NCBI GenBank assembly: GCA_023428915.1
Contig: JAEYWL010000124.1
Span: 1-17,708, forward strand
Length of the DNA: 17,708 bases
Source: Verrucomicrobiota bacterium
Lineage (GTDB): Bacteria; Chlamydiota; Chlamydiia; Chlamydiales; JAEYWL01
Reading direction: 5' to 3'
Made by a program: the position numbers and the translations under genes. The notes under the pieces are model-generated. The model saw only the letters and a program-made list of their open reading frames with translations, was not told where the DNA came from and searched no databases. Positions 1 through 6,818 of this stretch are shown one piece after another. Numbering within the stretch: position 1 is the stretch's first letter; each line of letters starts with the position of its first letter.

Positions 1-65
1 ACGACGACGATGAAGATTCTTCTCGCAGACGTCTAAGAGCAGAATTAATGGAGGAGGAAAAGTAA
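1..65 (+). CDS. rpsB: 30S ribosomal protein S2, C-terminal end (partial)
   Basis: Only the last 20 codons are present. They read from position 3 to the TAA at 63-65 and encode a highly charged tail: an acidic start (DDDEDSS), a basic run (RRRLR) and an acidic end (MEEEK). The assignment rests mainly on position. In chlamydiae, as in most bacteria, rpsB lies directly before tsf, and the tsf start codon follows this stop after a single base. The GGAGGAGG stretch that serves as ribosome binding site for tsf lies inside these last codons, so the two genes are probably translated from one message. A charged C-terminal extension is common in S2 proteins, but the tail alone does not prove identity. 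Confidence 0.75.
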   Translation, partial: DDDEDSSRRRLRAELMEEEK

Positions 66-66
66 T

Positions 67-915
67 ATGGCCATCACTCCAGAAATGATTAAAGAACTAC
101 GCGAACGCACAGGGGTTGGCGTAGGCAAGTGCAAAGAAGCTCTAGAAGAAGCAAAAGGCGATATGGAGCTGGCGATTGCTAACCTCCGTAAAGCTGGGGC
201 TGCTACCGCTGTAAAAAAACAAGGTAGAGAAACAAATGAAGGGGGCATTGCCACTGCTGAGACTCCTGAGCGTGTAGCGATTGTCGAAGTTAATGCAGAG
301 ACAGATTTCGTTGCGAAGAACGAAGCATTTGTGAAGTTCCTGCAAGATTTGGCTCATGAAGCAGCTAACAGCAATCCAGCTTCTTTGGAAAAATTTGTAG
401 AGCAAAAGTTTTCTAAAGAACCAAACCACACGATTGAAGAAGTGCGCACCGGCATCGTGCAAAAGATTGGCGAGAACATCCAGATCAGAAGGGTGGAAAC
501 TCTGGCTAAAAATGGCAATAAATCTATCGGCGTGTATTCCCATCTCGGTGGTAAAATCTTGACTGTAGTTGAGATTGAAGGTTCTGCTGATGAGGTTGCC
601 TTGGCAAAAGATATCGCGATGCATACCGCAGCTGCTTCTCCCGACTTCTTGTCGCCAGAGAAAGTGCCGCATGACATATTAGAGCATGAAAAAGATATTG
701 CAAGAAGCCAAGTGCAAAATAAGCCGGCCAACATTATCGATAAGATTGTTGAAGGCAAACTTAAGGCTTTTTACGATTCAGCCTGCCTGCTATGTCAAAA
801 ATATATCAGAGATGATAGTCTCACGATTGAAGAATTGGTGCAGAAGCGCGCTAAAGAAACAGGCAAGCCGCTTAAAATTACCAACTTTATCCGTTGGGTC
901 GTCGGTCAAAAATAA
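67..915 (+). CDS. tsf: Elongation factor Ts
   Basis: EF-Ts is the cytoplasmic guanine-nucleotide exchange factor that recycles EF-Tu during translation. The 282-residue protein has the expected architecture. The N-terminal UBA-like part carries LRERTGVGVGKCKEALEEAKGD (residues about 11-32; family hallmark TGVG..KCKEAL). The core contains the EF-Tu-contacting TDFVAKNEAF motif (about 78-87), followed by the dimerisation region. Stretches such as GENIQIRR, GVYSHLGGK and ALAKDIAMH closely resemble the chlamydial homologue, which is the best taxonomic marker in the window. The start at 67 is one base after the rpsB stop and is preceded by GGAGGAGG. The expected next gene of the usual rpsB-tsf-pyrH-frr order is absent: a repeat begins within six bases of the stop codon. 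Identity is essentially certain. Confidence 0.97.
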   Translation: MAITPEMIKELRERTGVGVGKCKEALEEAKGDMELAIANLRKAGAATAVKKQGRETNEGGIATAETPERVAIVEVNAETDFVAKNEAFVKFLQDLAHEAANSNPASLEKFVEQKFSKEPNHTIEEVRTGIVQKIGENIQIRRVETLAKNGNKSIGVYSHLGGKILTVVEIEGSADEVALAKDIAMHTAAASPDFLSPEKVPHDILEHEKDIARSQVQNKPANIIDKIVEGKLKAFYDSACLLCQKYIRDDSLTIEELVQKRAKETGKPLKITNFIRWVVGQK

Positions 916-919
916 GCTT

Positions 920-978
920 GCTTAAAACCCAAGTTGCGCCCCTAAATCACGCTTGAACATTGCCGAACTTGACAAGTG
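920..978 (+). repeat. 59-bp dispersed direct repeat, copy 1
   Basis: This stretch, starting GCTTAAAACCCAAGTTG and ending GAACTTGACAAGTG, is repeated at 17620-17678 in the same orientation with a single difference (C950 versus T17650). It starts five bases after the tsf stop codon. Its first 27 bases also return in inverted orientation at 1234-1259, with one substitution and one missing base. The near identity over 16.7 kb suggests recent spread or gene conversion. It encodes nothing obvious here. It may be one end of a small transposable element. Confidence 0.9.
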
Positions 979-996
979 CAGGCCTGTTCAAGCGTG
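948..996 (+). terminator. Perfect 12-bp inverted repeat behind tsf (possible terminator)
   Basis: CACGCTTGAACA at 948-959 pairs perfectly with TGTTCAAGCGTG at 985-996 across a 25-base loop, which itself contains the short palindrome ACTTGACAAGT. It lies 33 bases after the tsf stop and could end the rpsB-tsf transcript. However, there is no run of T after the stem and the loop is long, so a classical intrinsic terminator is not assured. The left arm belongs to the dispersed repeat. The right arm is absent from the other repeat copy at 17620-17678, so the hairpin is specific to this locus. Confidence 0.35.
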
Positions 997-1035
997 AAAC
1001 TTTTGTGCATAGTATCTTATTTACCAAGGATTCTC

Positions 1036-1110
1036 ATGCACTCCAAACAGGGATTTCTACTCAAACTAGGTTTTTTTATTGTTTCATTTTCTATTGAACA
1101 AGTGTTGTAG
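1036..1110 (+). CDS. Possible 24-codon small ORF or truncated gene start
   Basis: An ATG at 1036 is preceded by AAGGA with six-base spacing (CCAAGGATTCTC). It opens a 24-codon frame ending TAG at 1108-1110. The product begins MHSKQGFLLKLGFFIVSFSI: two lysines bracket a hydrophobic stretch, as in a signal peptide or short membrane anchor. Twelve bases after the stop the palindromic element at 1122 begins, so this may be the beginning of an exported protein gene whose remainder was lost by insertion, rather than an intact small gene. The only support is the ribosome binding site and the amphiphilic composition; chance is a real alternative. Confidence 0.25.
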   Translation: MHSKQGFLLKLGFFIVSFSIEQVL

Positions 1111-1121
1111 CTAGCTTTAGC

Positions 1122-1228
1122 ACAAGCTTAATTAGACAATCGATCTGACGCATCTAACGCCTTGCCAAGGGGAAGAACCCTTGGCTTCGGCATTATCCGC
1201 GCCATCTCAATTATCTAATTAAGCTTGT
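1122..1228. repeat. Palindromic element, copy C (107 bp)
   Basis: Perfect outer arms ACAAGCTTAATTAGA (1122-1136) and TCTAATTAAGCTTGT (1214-1228) enclose an interior that is itself largely self-complementary, ending in a perfect 8-bp hairpin GCCAAGGG-GAAGAA-CCCTTGGC (1164-1185). Transcribed, the whole element would fold into one long rod. Its left arm, 1126-1146, matches copy A at 4827-4847 in 19 of 21 positions, which links it to the elements at 4823-4951 and 12520-12632. The middle parts are not obviously alike, so the family assignment rests on the arms. No protein is encoded. Confidence 0.7.
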
Positions 1229-1270
1229 ACTAAGATTTAGGGGACAACTTGGGTTTTAAAGGTAACGCGC

Positions 1271-1296
1271 AGCTTTTTCAGCCAACGGAAAAGGCT
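1271..1296 (-). terminator. Weak hairpin beyond the small membrane protein gene
   Basis: AGCTTTTTC (1271-1279) and GAAAAGGCT (1288-1296) can pair over nine positions, with one G-U pair, around an 8-base loop. The structure lies about 75 bases beyond the stop of the leftward gene at 1370 and could end its transcript. The stem is AT-rich and no T run follows on the minus strand, so this is a weak candidate. Confidence 0.2.
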
Positions 1297-1369
1297 AATC
1301 CCTTTGAAACAAGAAGCAGAGTTCGGCGAGCCCGGCAAACCCTAAAACACAGCAAGTAATAAAAACTGA

Positions 1370-1624
1370 CTAGTCTTTAATCTGTCTGCCAAGGCTATTG
1401 TAAATCCAGCCAATTAAAAAAAATGCCACAAAACTGTCGATGAAACCCCAGGCAAGCCCGATAAAACTTCCCATCCAAGTTCCTGAAAAGCCTGGATACA
1501 CATCGGCGATCATTGTTAAAAATAGCGGGGCATAACCGATAGTCATATTTAAAATCGTCATTAAAAAAAGGCCTATACCCCAAACAAGACCTGCAGCAAT
1601 TCCCAATCTAACCGGATGCAACAT
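1370..1624 (-). CDS. Small two-helix membrane protein (family often labelled bacteriophage holin)
   Basis: The 84-residue protein has two hydrophobic helices (about residues 8-38 and 50-75). They flank a short loop containing the YPGFSGTWMGSFIGLAWGF segment. This pattern of a paired helix, a YPG turn and G-x-x-x-G spaced helix, then a short polar tail resembles a family of small inner-membrane proteins that databases often call 'bacteriophage holin'. The name should not be taken as function: there is no endolysin, spanin or any other phage gene nearby, and members occur singly in many bacterial chromosomes. The start is well supported by AAGGAG seven bases before the ATG. It is followed upstream by an exported phosphatase on the same strand, with a 70-base gap. 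Function is unknown. Confidence 0.6.
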   Translation of the reverse strand: MLHPVRLGIAAGLVWGIGLFLMTILNMTIGYAPLFLTMIADVYPGFSGTWMGSFIGLAWGFIDSFVAFFLIGWIYNSLGRQIKD

Positions 1625-1694
1625 ATTAACTCCTTGGTAGTTTTTTCTATTTTAAAATAATTAATATTAAAAAGCAAAACGACGGATGGGCTTT

Positions 1695-2693
1695 TTATTT
1701 CGGATCAGCAAAGATGACTTTCCAATCGTTCTTCATGCTAATGACAATCCAACCGGAGCGGAGCGCCTCATCCATCAGATCTTTTGAAAATTTCCCTATT
1801 TTTGATTGCGCGTCATAAGCATATTCCCGTTCGGCATCATCGTGATGCACTAACATGGCCAGGCGTTTTCCAGGCCCGCTGCGGGTCCATTCAAGCATTT
1901 CCTTATCCCCTATGGAGTTGCCGAAAGCAGCATTGGGCTTTGCGCCTATAAACATGTTGATGCTTTCAGGCTTTCCCTTAAAAATGTCCAGCAGGAGAAC
2001 CCCCGCTTGTTTAATTAGCGCGGGCTTGCCATTCACAACGCCATAATCAGTTTTCCAGATAGTTCCCACTATATGGTTTACAGGCACGCCGAAAACCTCT
2101 TTGGAATAGGAACGGATAAACTCCTGTCCGGCGCCTGATACAATGTAAACGCAAAATTGGTTCTGCTGCAGAAACTGAATAAGCTCAACCATTGGTTTAT
2201 AGGCTAGCTGGCTATAGGGTTTTTTAAAACGGGGATGCAATGCAGAAAAAAACCAGGCTTTTACCATTTTTTGATAATCTTCTACCCTCATTCCTGTATT
2301 AGCTGCAGCATGCACTTCTTTTATTTGTTCTGGATTCAGATTCATTAATGCAGCCATATTGTTTTGAAGAACCGCATTAAAGGGAAATTGATATTGCCAT
2401 TCAGGATGATCAGCTGCCAACGCGCGTATGCGATCGTAGGCAAATTGTGCATCTGCATACATCGGCTGTTCAACTAAGATTGTCCCATCTTGATCAAAAG
2501 TAGCAATCCGCTCCAGCGGCTCAATGAAATCCGGACTATTTTTTTCAGTAACTGCGCGCATAAATTCTAAAATACCGGCTTTGGCTGGCCCATCATTCCA
2601 TGATGGCAAGGGATCGGCTTGTTGCGCCAGAAGAGCTTGAGTAAAGACAAATACTGCTGCGAAAAAGAAAGAAATTTTCAGCCTCTTATTCAT
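1695..2693 (-). CDS. Exported HAD-superfamily phosphatase (SerB-like fold)
   Basis: This 332-residue protein starts with a typical signal peptide: MNKRLK, a hydrophobic core, then cleavage probably after LLA at about residue 23. It should therefore act outside the inner membrane. The mature part has the haloacid-dehalogenase motifs: motif I FDQDGT with the nucleophile D67 and the second aspartate D69, motif II VSGAG with S186, a motif III lysine at about K223-K228, and motif IV with GD around D263. The spacing with a long helical cap (about residues 80-165) suits the phosphoserine-phosphatase-like branch. It presumably removes phosphate from a small periplasmic metabolite, but the substrate cannot be read from the sequence. 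An AGGG lies five bases before the start, inside the CCCTAGGG palindrome. It is divergent from glgX with a gap of only 74 bases. Confidence 0.85.
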   Translation of the reverse strand: MNKRLKISFFFAAVFVFTQALLAQQADPLPSWNDGPAKAGILEFMRAVTEKNSPDFIEPLERIATFDQDGTILVEQPMYADAQFAYDRIRALAADHPEWQYQFPFNAVLQNNMAALMNLNPEQIKEVHAAANTGMRVEDYQKMVKAWFFSALHPRFKKPYSQLAYKPMVELIQFLQQNQFCVYIVSGAGQEFIRSYSKEVFGVPVNHIVGTIWKTDYGVVNGKPALIKQAGVLLLDIFKGKPESINMFIGAKPNAAFGNSIGDKEMLEWTRSGPGKRLAMLVHHDDAEREYAYDAQSKIGKFSKDLMDEALRSGWIVISMKNDWKVIFADPK

Positions 2694-2767
2694 AAAATCC
2701 CTAGGGTTTTAAAAAATATATTAGTAGATTCATTGTTTAATTTAACCTGATTTAACATGAGGTGTTA
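2694..2767. promoter_or_regulatory. Divergent promoter region between the HAD phosphatase and glgX
   Basis: The 74-base AT-rich gap must hold the start signals for both genes. At its left edge is the near-palindrome AAAATCCCTAGGGTTTT (2694-2710) with a perfect CCCTAGGG core, touching the phosphatase start codon. It doubles as that gene's ribosome binding site (AGGG on the minus strand), and it could be an operator. TATATT at 2717-2722 is a plausible -10-like element. At the right edge GAGG (2759-2762) is the ribosome binding site of glgX. No -35 box is convincing. Confidence 0.4.
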
Positions 2768-4786
2768 ATGGAACTTGCACGCGGCGCTCCGCTACCTTTA
2801 GGGGCATCTCCCTGTAAAGAAGGGGTTAACTTTGCAGTACATGCTAAAGATGCCGAGAAATTAGCGATCTGCATTTTTGATAACCAAGACCCCAGCAAGA
2901 AACTTGCCGAATACCCGCTAGATCCTGGGCAGCATAAATTAGGTACAGTTTGGCATGCGCAAATCAAGGGGGCGCCTGAGCAGTTTATCTATGGCTATAA
3001 AATAAAAAATAATGGACAGGAAGAAGAATACCTGCTGCTCGATCCATACGCTATCTGTGTAGCCAGCGAAGACTACTGGCACGATCAGCCGGCGCAAGAA
3101 AACAACTATAGGCCTTTAGGAAGATATATAGGGCGGCAGGATTTTGATTGGCAAGATGATAAACACCCCTGCATCCCTATGGAAGACTTGATAATTTACG
3201 AAATGCATGTGCGGGGCTTCACTAAACATGCCTCCAGCCAATCTTCTGCTCCAGGAACATTCAAGGGAATGATTGCTAAAATTCCTTACCTTAAAGAACT
3301 TGGCGTGAATGCTGTCGAGCTATTGCCCATATTTGAGTTTAATGAAGAAGAAACTATGCATGCCAACCCCCAAACTAAGCAAAAACTGCACAACTACTTT
3401 GGGTATTCCACAGTTAATTTTTTTGCGCCTATGGCGCGCTACGCATCCGAAAATGGAGCAAAAGCAATTGATGAATTTAAGCTGCTCGTTAGGGAATTGC
3501 ATAAAAACGGCATAGAAGTAATTTTAGACGTCGTGTTCAATCACACTTTTGAAGGGAATGAAAAAGGGCCGGTGCAATCCTTTAAAGGTTTGGATGCCTT
3601 GGCATATTATATGATTAATGGCGACGGCAATTATTTAAATTTTTCAGGTTGCGGCAATACAATGAACGGCAACCATCCCGTAACACGCGAATTCATCTTA
3701 GCAGCGCTTCGTTATTGGGTTTCAGAAATGCATGTAGATGGTTTTCGTTTCGATCTGGCCTCTATTCTTAACAGGGCTGCAGACGGCACCCCGCTGCCTA
3801 ATGCCCCTGTTGTAGAAGCCATCTCTTTTGACCCTTTGCTTGCCGACACCAAACTTATCGCTGAAGCCTGGGATCCAGGCGGACTTTATCAGGTTGGCGG
3901 CTTCGCCCCCTTGACTCAGCGCTGGTCTGAATGGAATGGCAAATACAGAGATATTGTCCGCCGGTACGTCAAGGGCACCCCTGGCCAGCGCAGCTTGTTT
4001 GCAGGAGCTATTAGCGGTTCTCACGAGTTATATGGAGTTCATAACCGCTCGCCGAATAGCAGCGTTAACTTCATCATTGCCCATGATGGATTTTCACTGG
4101 CAGACCTTGTCAGCTACAATGACAAGCACAATGACGATAACGGCGAAGAAAACCGCGACGGCATGAATGAAAACGAAAGCTGGAACTGCGGCTTTGAGGG
4201 GGCTACTCAAAATAAAAAAGTGCTCAATCTACGCAAAAAGCAAATGCGCAACTACCATATGGCTCTCATGGTTTCCTTAGGCGTTCCCATGATTCTAATG
4301 GGTGATGAATATGGCCATACACGCAACGGAAACAACAACACTTGGTGCCAGGACAATGAGCTCAATTGGTTTCTTTGGCATAAAATAGAAGAAAATAAGG
4401 AGTTCTTCCGTTTTTATAAACAGCTGATTCATTATCGCAAAAACCACCCTCTGCTTAGAAGAGCCAATTTTTTTAGCGAAAAGGATGTTAAATGGCACGG
4501 CCTCGAACCTGAAGAGCCAAATTGGGATCATGAGAACCACCTTGTAGCCTATTCTCTGTACTACCCCAATGAAGAGATTGGCCTATACATAGCATTTAAT
4601 GCCGCTCATGTGTATCACACAGTGAAACTCCCTTCTCCAGGCGAAGGCAAATATTGGCGCTGGATCGTAAACACCGGCAACCCATCGCCGCAAGATATCT
4701 TTGAAGAACAAAACATAAGGAAAGTGGAAGGCGACACCATTAGAATGGCCCCCTACAGCAGTCTTATGCTCGCAGCAGCCTCTTAG
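2768..4786 (+). CDS. glgX: Glycogen debranching enzyme, isoamylase type (GlgX/TreX)
   Basis: This family hydrolyses alpha-1,6 branch points of glycogen or limit dextrin in the cytoplasm, releasing linear maltodextrins. The 672-residue product has an N-terminal CBM48/isoamylase N domain (about residues 5-95) and a GH13 barrel. The barrel carries region I DVVFNH, region II GFRFDLAS with the nucleophile D329, region III LIAEAWD with the acid/base E366, and region IV AHDGF with D440. The HDGF form and the GQRSLFAGAISGS segment are typical of GlgX-type enzymes. Length is close to other GlgX proteins. A GTG at 2762 would add two residues; ATG 2768 is preferred because GAGG lies five bases before it. 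It converges on treY-treZ, so it probably supplies the linear chains they need. Chlamydiae normally carry glgX. Confidence 0.93.
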   Translation: MELARGAPLPLGASPCKEGVNFAVHAKDAEKLAICIFDNQDPSKKLAEYPLDPGQHKLGTVWHAQIKGAPEQFIYGYKIKNNGQEEEYLLLDPYAICVASEDYWHDQPAQENNYRPLGRYIGRQDFDWQDDKHPCIPMEDLIIYEMHVRGFTKHASSQSSAPGTFKGMIAKIPYLKELGVNAVELLPIFEFNEEETMHANPQTKQKLHNYFGYSTVNFFAPMARYASENGAKAIDEFKLLVRELHKNGIEVILDVVFNHTFEGNEKGPVQSFKGLDALAYYMINGDGNYLNFSGCGNTMNGNHPVTREFILAALRYWVSEMHVDGFRFDLASILNRAADGTPLPNAPVVEAISFDPLLADTKLIAEAWDPGGLYQVGGFAPLTQRWSEWNGKYRDIVRRYVKGTPGQRSLFAGAISGSHELYGVHNRSPNSSVNFIIAHDGFSLADLVSYNDKHNDDNGEENRDGMNENESWNCGFEGATQNKKVLNLRKKQMRNYHMALMVSLGVPMILMGDEYGHTRNGNNNTWCQDNELNWFLWHKIEENKEFFRFYKQLIHYRKNHPLLRRANFFSEKDVKWHGLEPEEPNWDHENHLVAYSLYYPNEEIGLYIAFNAAHVYHTVKLPSPGEGKYWRWIVNTGNPSPQDIFEEQNIRKVEGDTIRMAPYSSLMLAAAS

Positions 4787-4822
4787 ACATAGTGATGGCG
4801 CGCTATGCCTTAGAACTAAACC

Positions 4823-4951
4823 AAGCGCTTAAATAGACAATGGATCTTGTGGACTTAACAGACTAAGCGCTAAATATTTAAACTAAAAGCTGGCGCTTTA
4901 TGTCCTTGGCGTCCCTAATGTCATTAAGGTCCATTGTCCATTTAAGCGCTT
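4823..4951. repeat. Palindromic element, copy A (129 bp)
   Basis: The 26-base arms 4823-4848 and 4926-4951 are inverted copies with two mismatches; they start AAGCGCTTAAAT and contain GACAATGGA. The interior shares two blocks, in the same order and orientation, with copy B at 12520-12632: 4852-4871 matches 12565-12584 in 18 of 20 positions, and TGTCCTTGGCGTC (4901-4913) matches 12601-12613 in 12 of 13. It fills the gap between the convergent glgX and treZ, and its last two bases overlap the treZ stop codon. A transcript from either side would fold into a long stem, so it could serve as a two-way terminator. Confidence 0.85.
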
Positions 4952-6815
4952 AACTCAGACTTTTGCAAAGAACTGAGGGCACAAGCGCAGGTGTGAGGAT
5001 GAATAACTTGGCCTCTTCAGGGCCTAAGGAAATTGCCTGCTGCTGAGGATGAGAAATTTCTATTGTCTCCTGCCAGTCTAACCGGCCGGTGTCAATGGCG
5101 AGCTGCCATGTTCCTGGAGTTAATGCCAGCGGGACTCGCATGGGCATGCATGTAAAGTTTACAAGCAGCAAGGCTTTTGATCCATCTTTCCCCTCCCGCT
5201 CCACTGCCAGCCAACTATCCCCTTCAAAAAGCACCTTAGTCAGGTCCTTGCAGCAATTGGCCAGGCAGCTATGCGATTTTTTCAAAGCAATCATTTGTTT
5301 ATAAAAATCCCTAAGCCGCTTATGCGAGGGTTGCTCTAACTCGCGCCAATTCAAAACACTTTGCCTATAACGCTCGCTATTTTGGGGATCAAAGAGATCT
5401 TCATCTGCCAAATTAAACTCTTGTTGATAGCCCTTGCGGACATTTAAAGCTAATTCTCGATCGCTAAACTGAGTAAAAAAATAAAAAGGGCTTTCCGCAT
5501 TCCACTCTTGCCCCATAAATATTAAGGGAATATTCGGCGAGCAAAAAAGCAGCAAAGCAGCTGCCAAGTATAGTTTCTCAGAAACTTGAGTGTGGAGTCT
5601 GGCGCCTAAAGAAGCGTTGCCGACTTGATCGTGATTCTGCATGCAAATGATGTGTTTGCAGCCAGGAAGATCTTTAGATGAACTGCCGAAGTCTTTTTTT
5701 CGAAAAATCGAATAGCCTCCATCATAAACAAAACCTTCTTGGATCGCTTTAGCAAGTTGGGCGAGGCTTCCAAAATCTTGAAAAAAGCCATGGGCATCCT
5801 TTGCAATCAATGCGTGCAAAGCATGATGCCAATCATCACTCCACTGAGCATCAAGACCATAACCTCCTTTTTCCCTGCCTGCTATTACCTTGATATCATT
5901 TAGATCGCTTTCAGCTATAATGCAGGCTTGCCTGCCCAGCAGCTTCGCCTGCTTCGCAAAACACTCTTTAAGCTCGGCCAAAATATGGGCAGCGCTTTGA
6001 TCGTAAATTGCATGAATAGCGTCCAGCCTTAGGGCATCAACATGAAAATCGCTTAGCCAATATAAGGCATTGTCAATAATGTAACGACGAACATGGGAAC
6101 AGTCGGCATCGTCATAATTAATGGCATCGCCCCAAGGGGTTTGGTATCTGTCGTGAAAATAAGGGCCATATTGAGCCAAATAGTTGCCCTCAGGTCCAAA
6201 ATGATTGTAGACAACATCTAAAATAACAGCGATGCCGGCCTTATGTAGCGCATCGATTAATGCTTTTAAACCCTCTGGCCCTCCATAGGCATGATGGGGA
6301 GCAAATAGATTGACGCCATCATAACCCCAATTTCTTTCTCCAGGAAATTCCACGACAGGCATTAGCTCCACTGCTGTAATGCCGAGATCTTTTAAATAGG
6401 GAATTTTACTAATTGCCGCTGTAAAAGTTCCTTCCGGTGTAAATGTTCCTATATGCAGTTCATATATGATATAATTTTGCAACGGAATCCCAGTCCAGTT
6501 TGCATCGCTCCAAGAAAACCTGCTCTCATCGTAAACCCTGGATGGCCCATGCACGCCATATGGCTGCCATTTTGAAACAGGGTCCGGCAGCAATTTCCCC
6601 TGAATTGCATAGTAATAATCTGCAGCCGGCAATTGCTGTAAATTAATTGAAAAAAAACCATCGGCTGCAGGATGCATCGCAAATTCTGCTGCAGTTGTTC
6701 CTTTAGAGACAAAGACTAAGGCTGCAGCAGGCACATTGGGCGCCCAAACCGCAAATTTCCAGGTTTTATCGTCTTGTAAATTTGCCCCTAGCTGCAACTT
6801 CCATTTGACTTCCAT
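4950..6815 (-). CDS. treZ: Malto-oligosyltrehalose trehalohydrolase
   Basis: TreZ hydrolyses the alpha-1,4 bond next to the terminal trehalosyl unit of maltooligosyltrehalose, releasing free trehalose. The 621-residue protein has an N-terminal CBM48-like domain (about 5-95, with FAVWAPN and DGFFS). A GH13 barrel follows, with region I DVVYNHFGPEG (about 200-210), region II ALRLDAIHAI with the nucleophile D265, region III IIAESDLND with the acid/base E302, and region IV QNHDQVGN with D396. The NHFGPEGNY and QNHDQVGN wording separates TreZ from the related branching enzyme GlgB. Three bases separate it from the treY stop, and its ribosome binding site (AGGTGAGG) lies in the last codons of treY, so the two are translationally linked. 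Its TAA stop overlaps the end of the palindromic element. Confidence 0.93.
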   Translation of the reverse strand: MEVKWKLQLGANLQDDKTWKFAVWAPNVPAAALVFVSKGTTAAEFAMHPAADGFFSINLQQLPAADYYYAIQGKLLPDPVSKWQPYGVHGPSRVYDESRFSWSDANWTGIPLQNYIIYELHIGTFTPEGTFTAAISKIPYLKDLGITAVELMPVVEFPGERNWGYDGVNLFAPHHAYGGPEGLKALIDALHKAGIAVILDVVYNHFGPEGNYLAQYGPYFHDRYQTPWGDAINYDDADCSHVRRYIIDNALYWLSDFHVDALRLDAIHAIYDQSAAHILAELKECFAKQAKLLGRQACIIAESDLNDIKVIAGREKGGYGLDAQWSDDWHHALHALIAKDAHGFFQDFGSLAQLAKAIQEGFVYDGGYSIFRKKDFGSSSKDLPGCKHIICMQNHDQVGNASLGARLHTQVSEKLYLAAALLLFCSPNIPLIFMGQEWNAESPFYFFTQFSDRELALNVRKGYQQEFNLADEDLFDPQNSERYRQSVLNWRELEQPSHKRLRDFYKQMIALKKSHSCLANCCKDLTKVLFEGDSWLAVEREGKDGSKALLLVNFTCMPMRVPLALTPGTWQLAIDTGRLDWQETIEISHPQQQAISLGPEEAKLFILTPALVPSVLCKSLS

Positions 6816-6818
6816 GCC

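Larger units (their letters stand above)
922..1259. mobile_element. Inverted-repeat-bounded segment of about 340 bp (MITE-like candidate)
   Basis: The left arm 922-948 and the right arm 1234-1259 are inverted copies: TTAAAACCCAAGTTG reads inward from the left and CAACTTGGGTTTTAA from the right, with one substitution and one indel over 27 bases. The enclosed DNA has no transposase gene. It holds a hairpin (948-996), a 24-codon frame (1036-1110) and a palindromic element (1122-1228) lying directly inside the right arm. This is what a non-autonomous element with terminal inverted repeats would look like, possibly with a second insertion nested in it. No clear target-site duplication is visible at the two ends. 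The alternative is two separate repeat insertions that happen to face each other. The repeats are seen directly; the transposon interpretation is inference. Confidence 0.5.

Noticed and set aside
142..672. Long open frame on the minus strand opposite tsf
   Set aside because: It lies wholly antisense to a certain gene, has no ribosome binding site and a Cys/Phe-rich composition typical of reversed coding sequence.
1370..1624. Prophage remnant suggested by a holin-like protein
   Set aside because: No other phage gene is nearby, and this protein family is widespread outside phages; the label alone is not evidence.
2762..2767. GTG at 2762 as the glgX start
   Set aside because: It would overlap the GAGG ribosome binding site; the ATG at 2768 has correct spacing.
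3722..4024. Minus-strand frame opposite glgX
   Set aside because: It is antisense to conserved GH13 motifs and its product resembles no protein family; it is a by-product of glgX codon use.
4950..6815. Glycogen branching enzyme (GlgB) as the identity of this GH13 gene
   Set aside because: The N-terminus and the NHFGPEGNY and QNHDQVGN motifs, with treY directly upstream, fit TreZ; the domain layout of GlgB is not seen.
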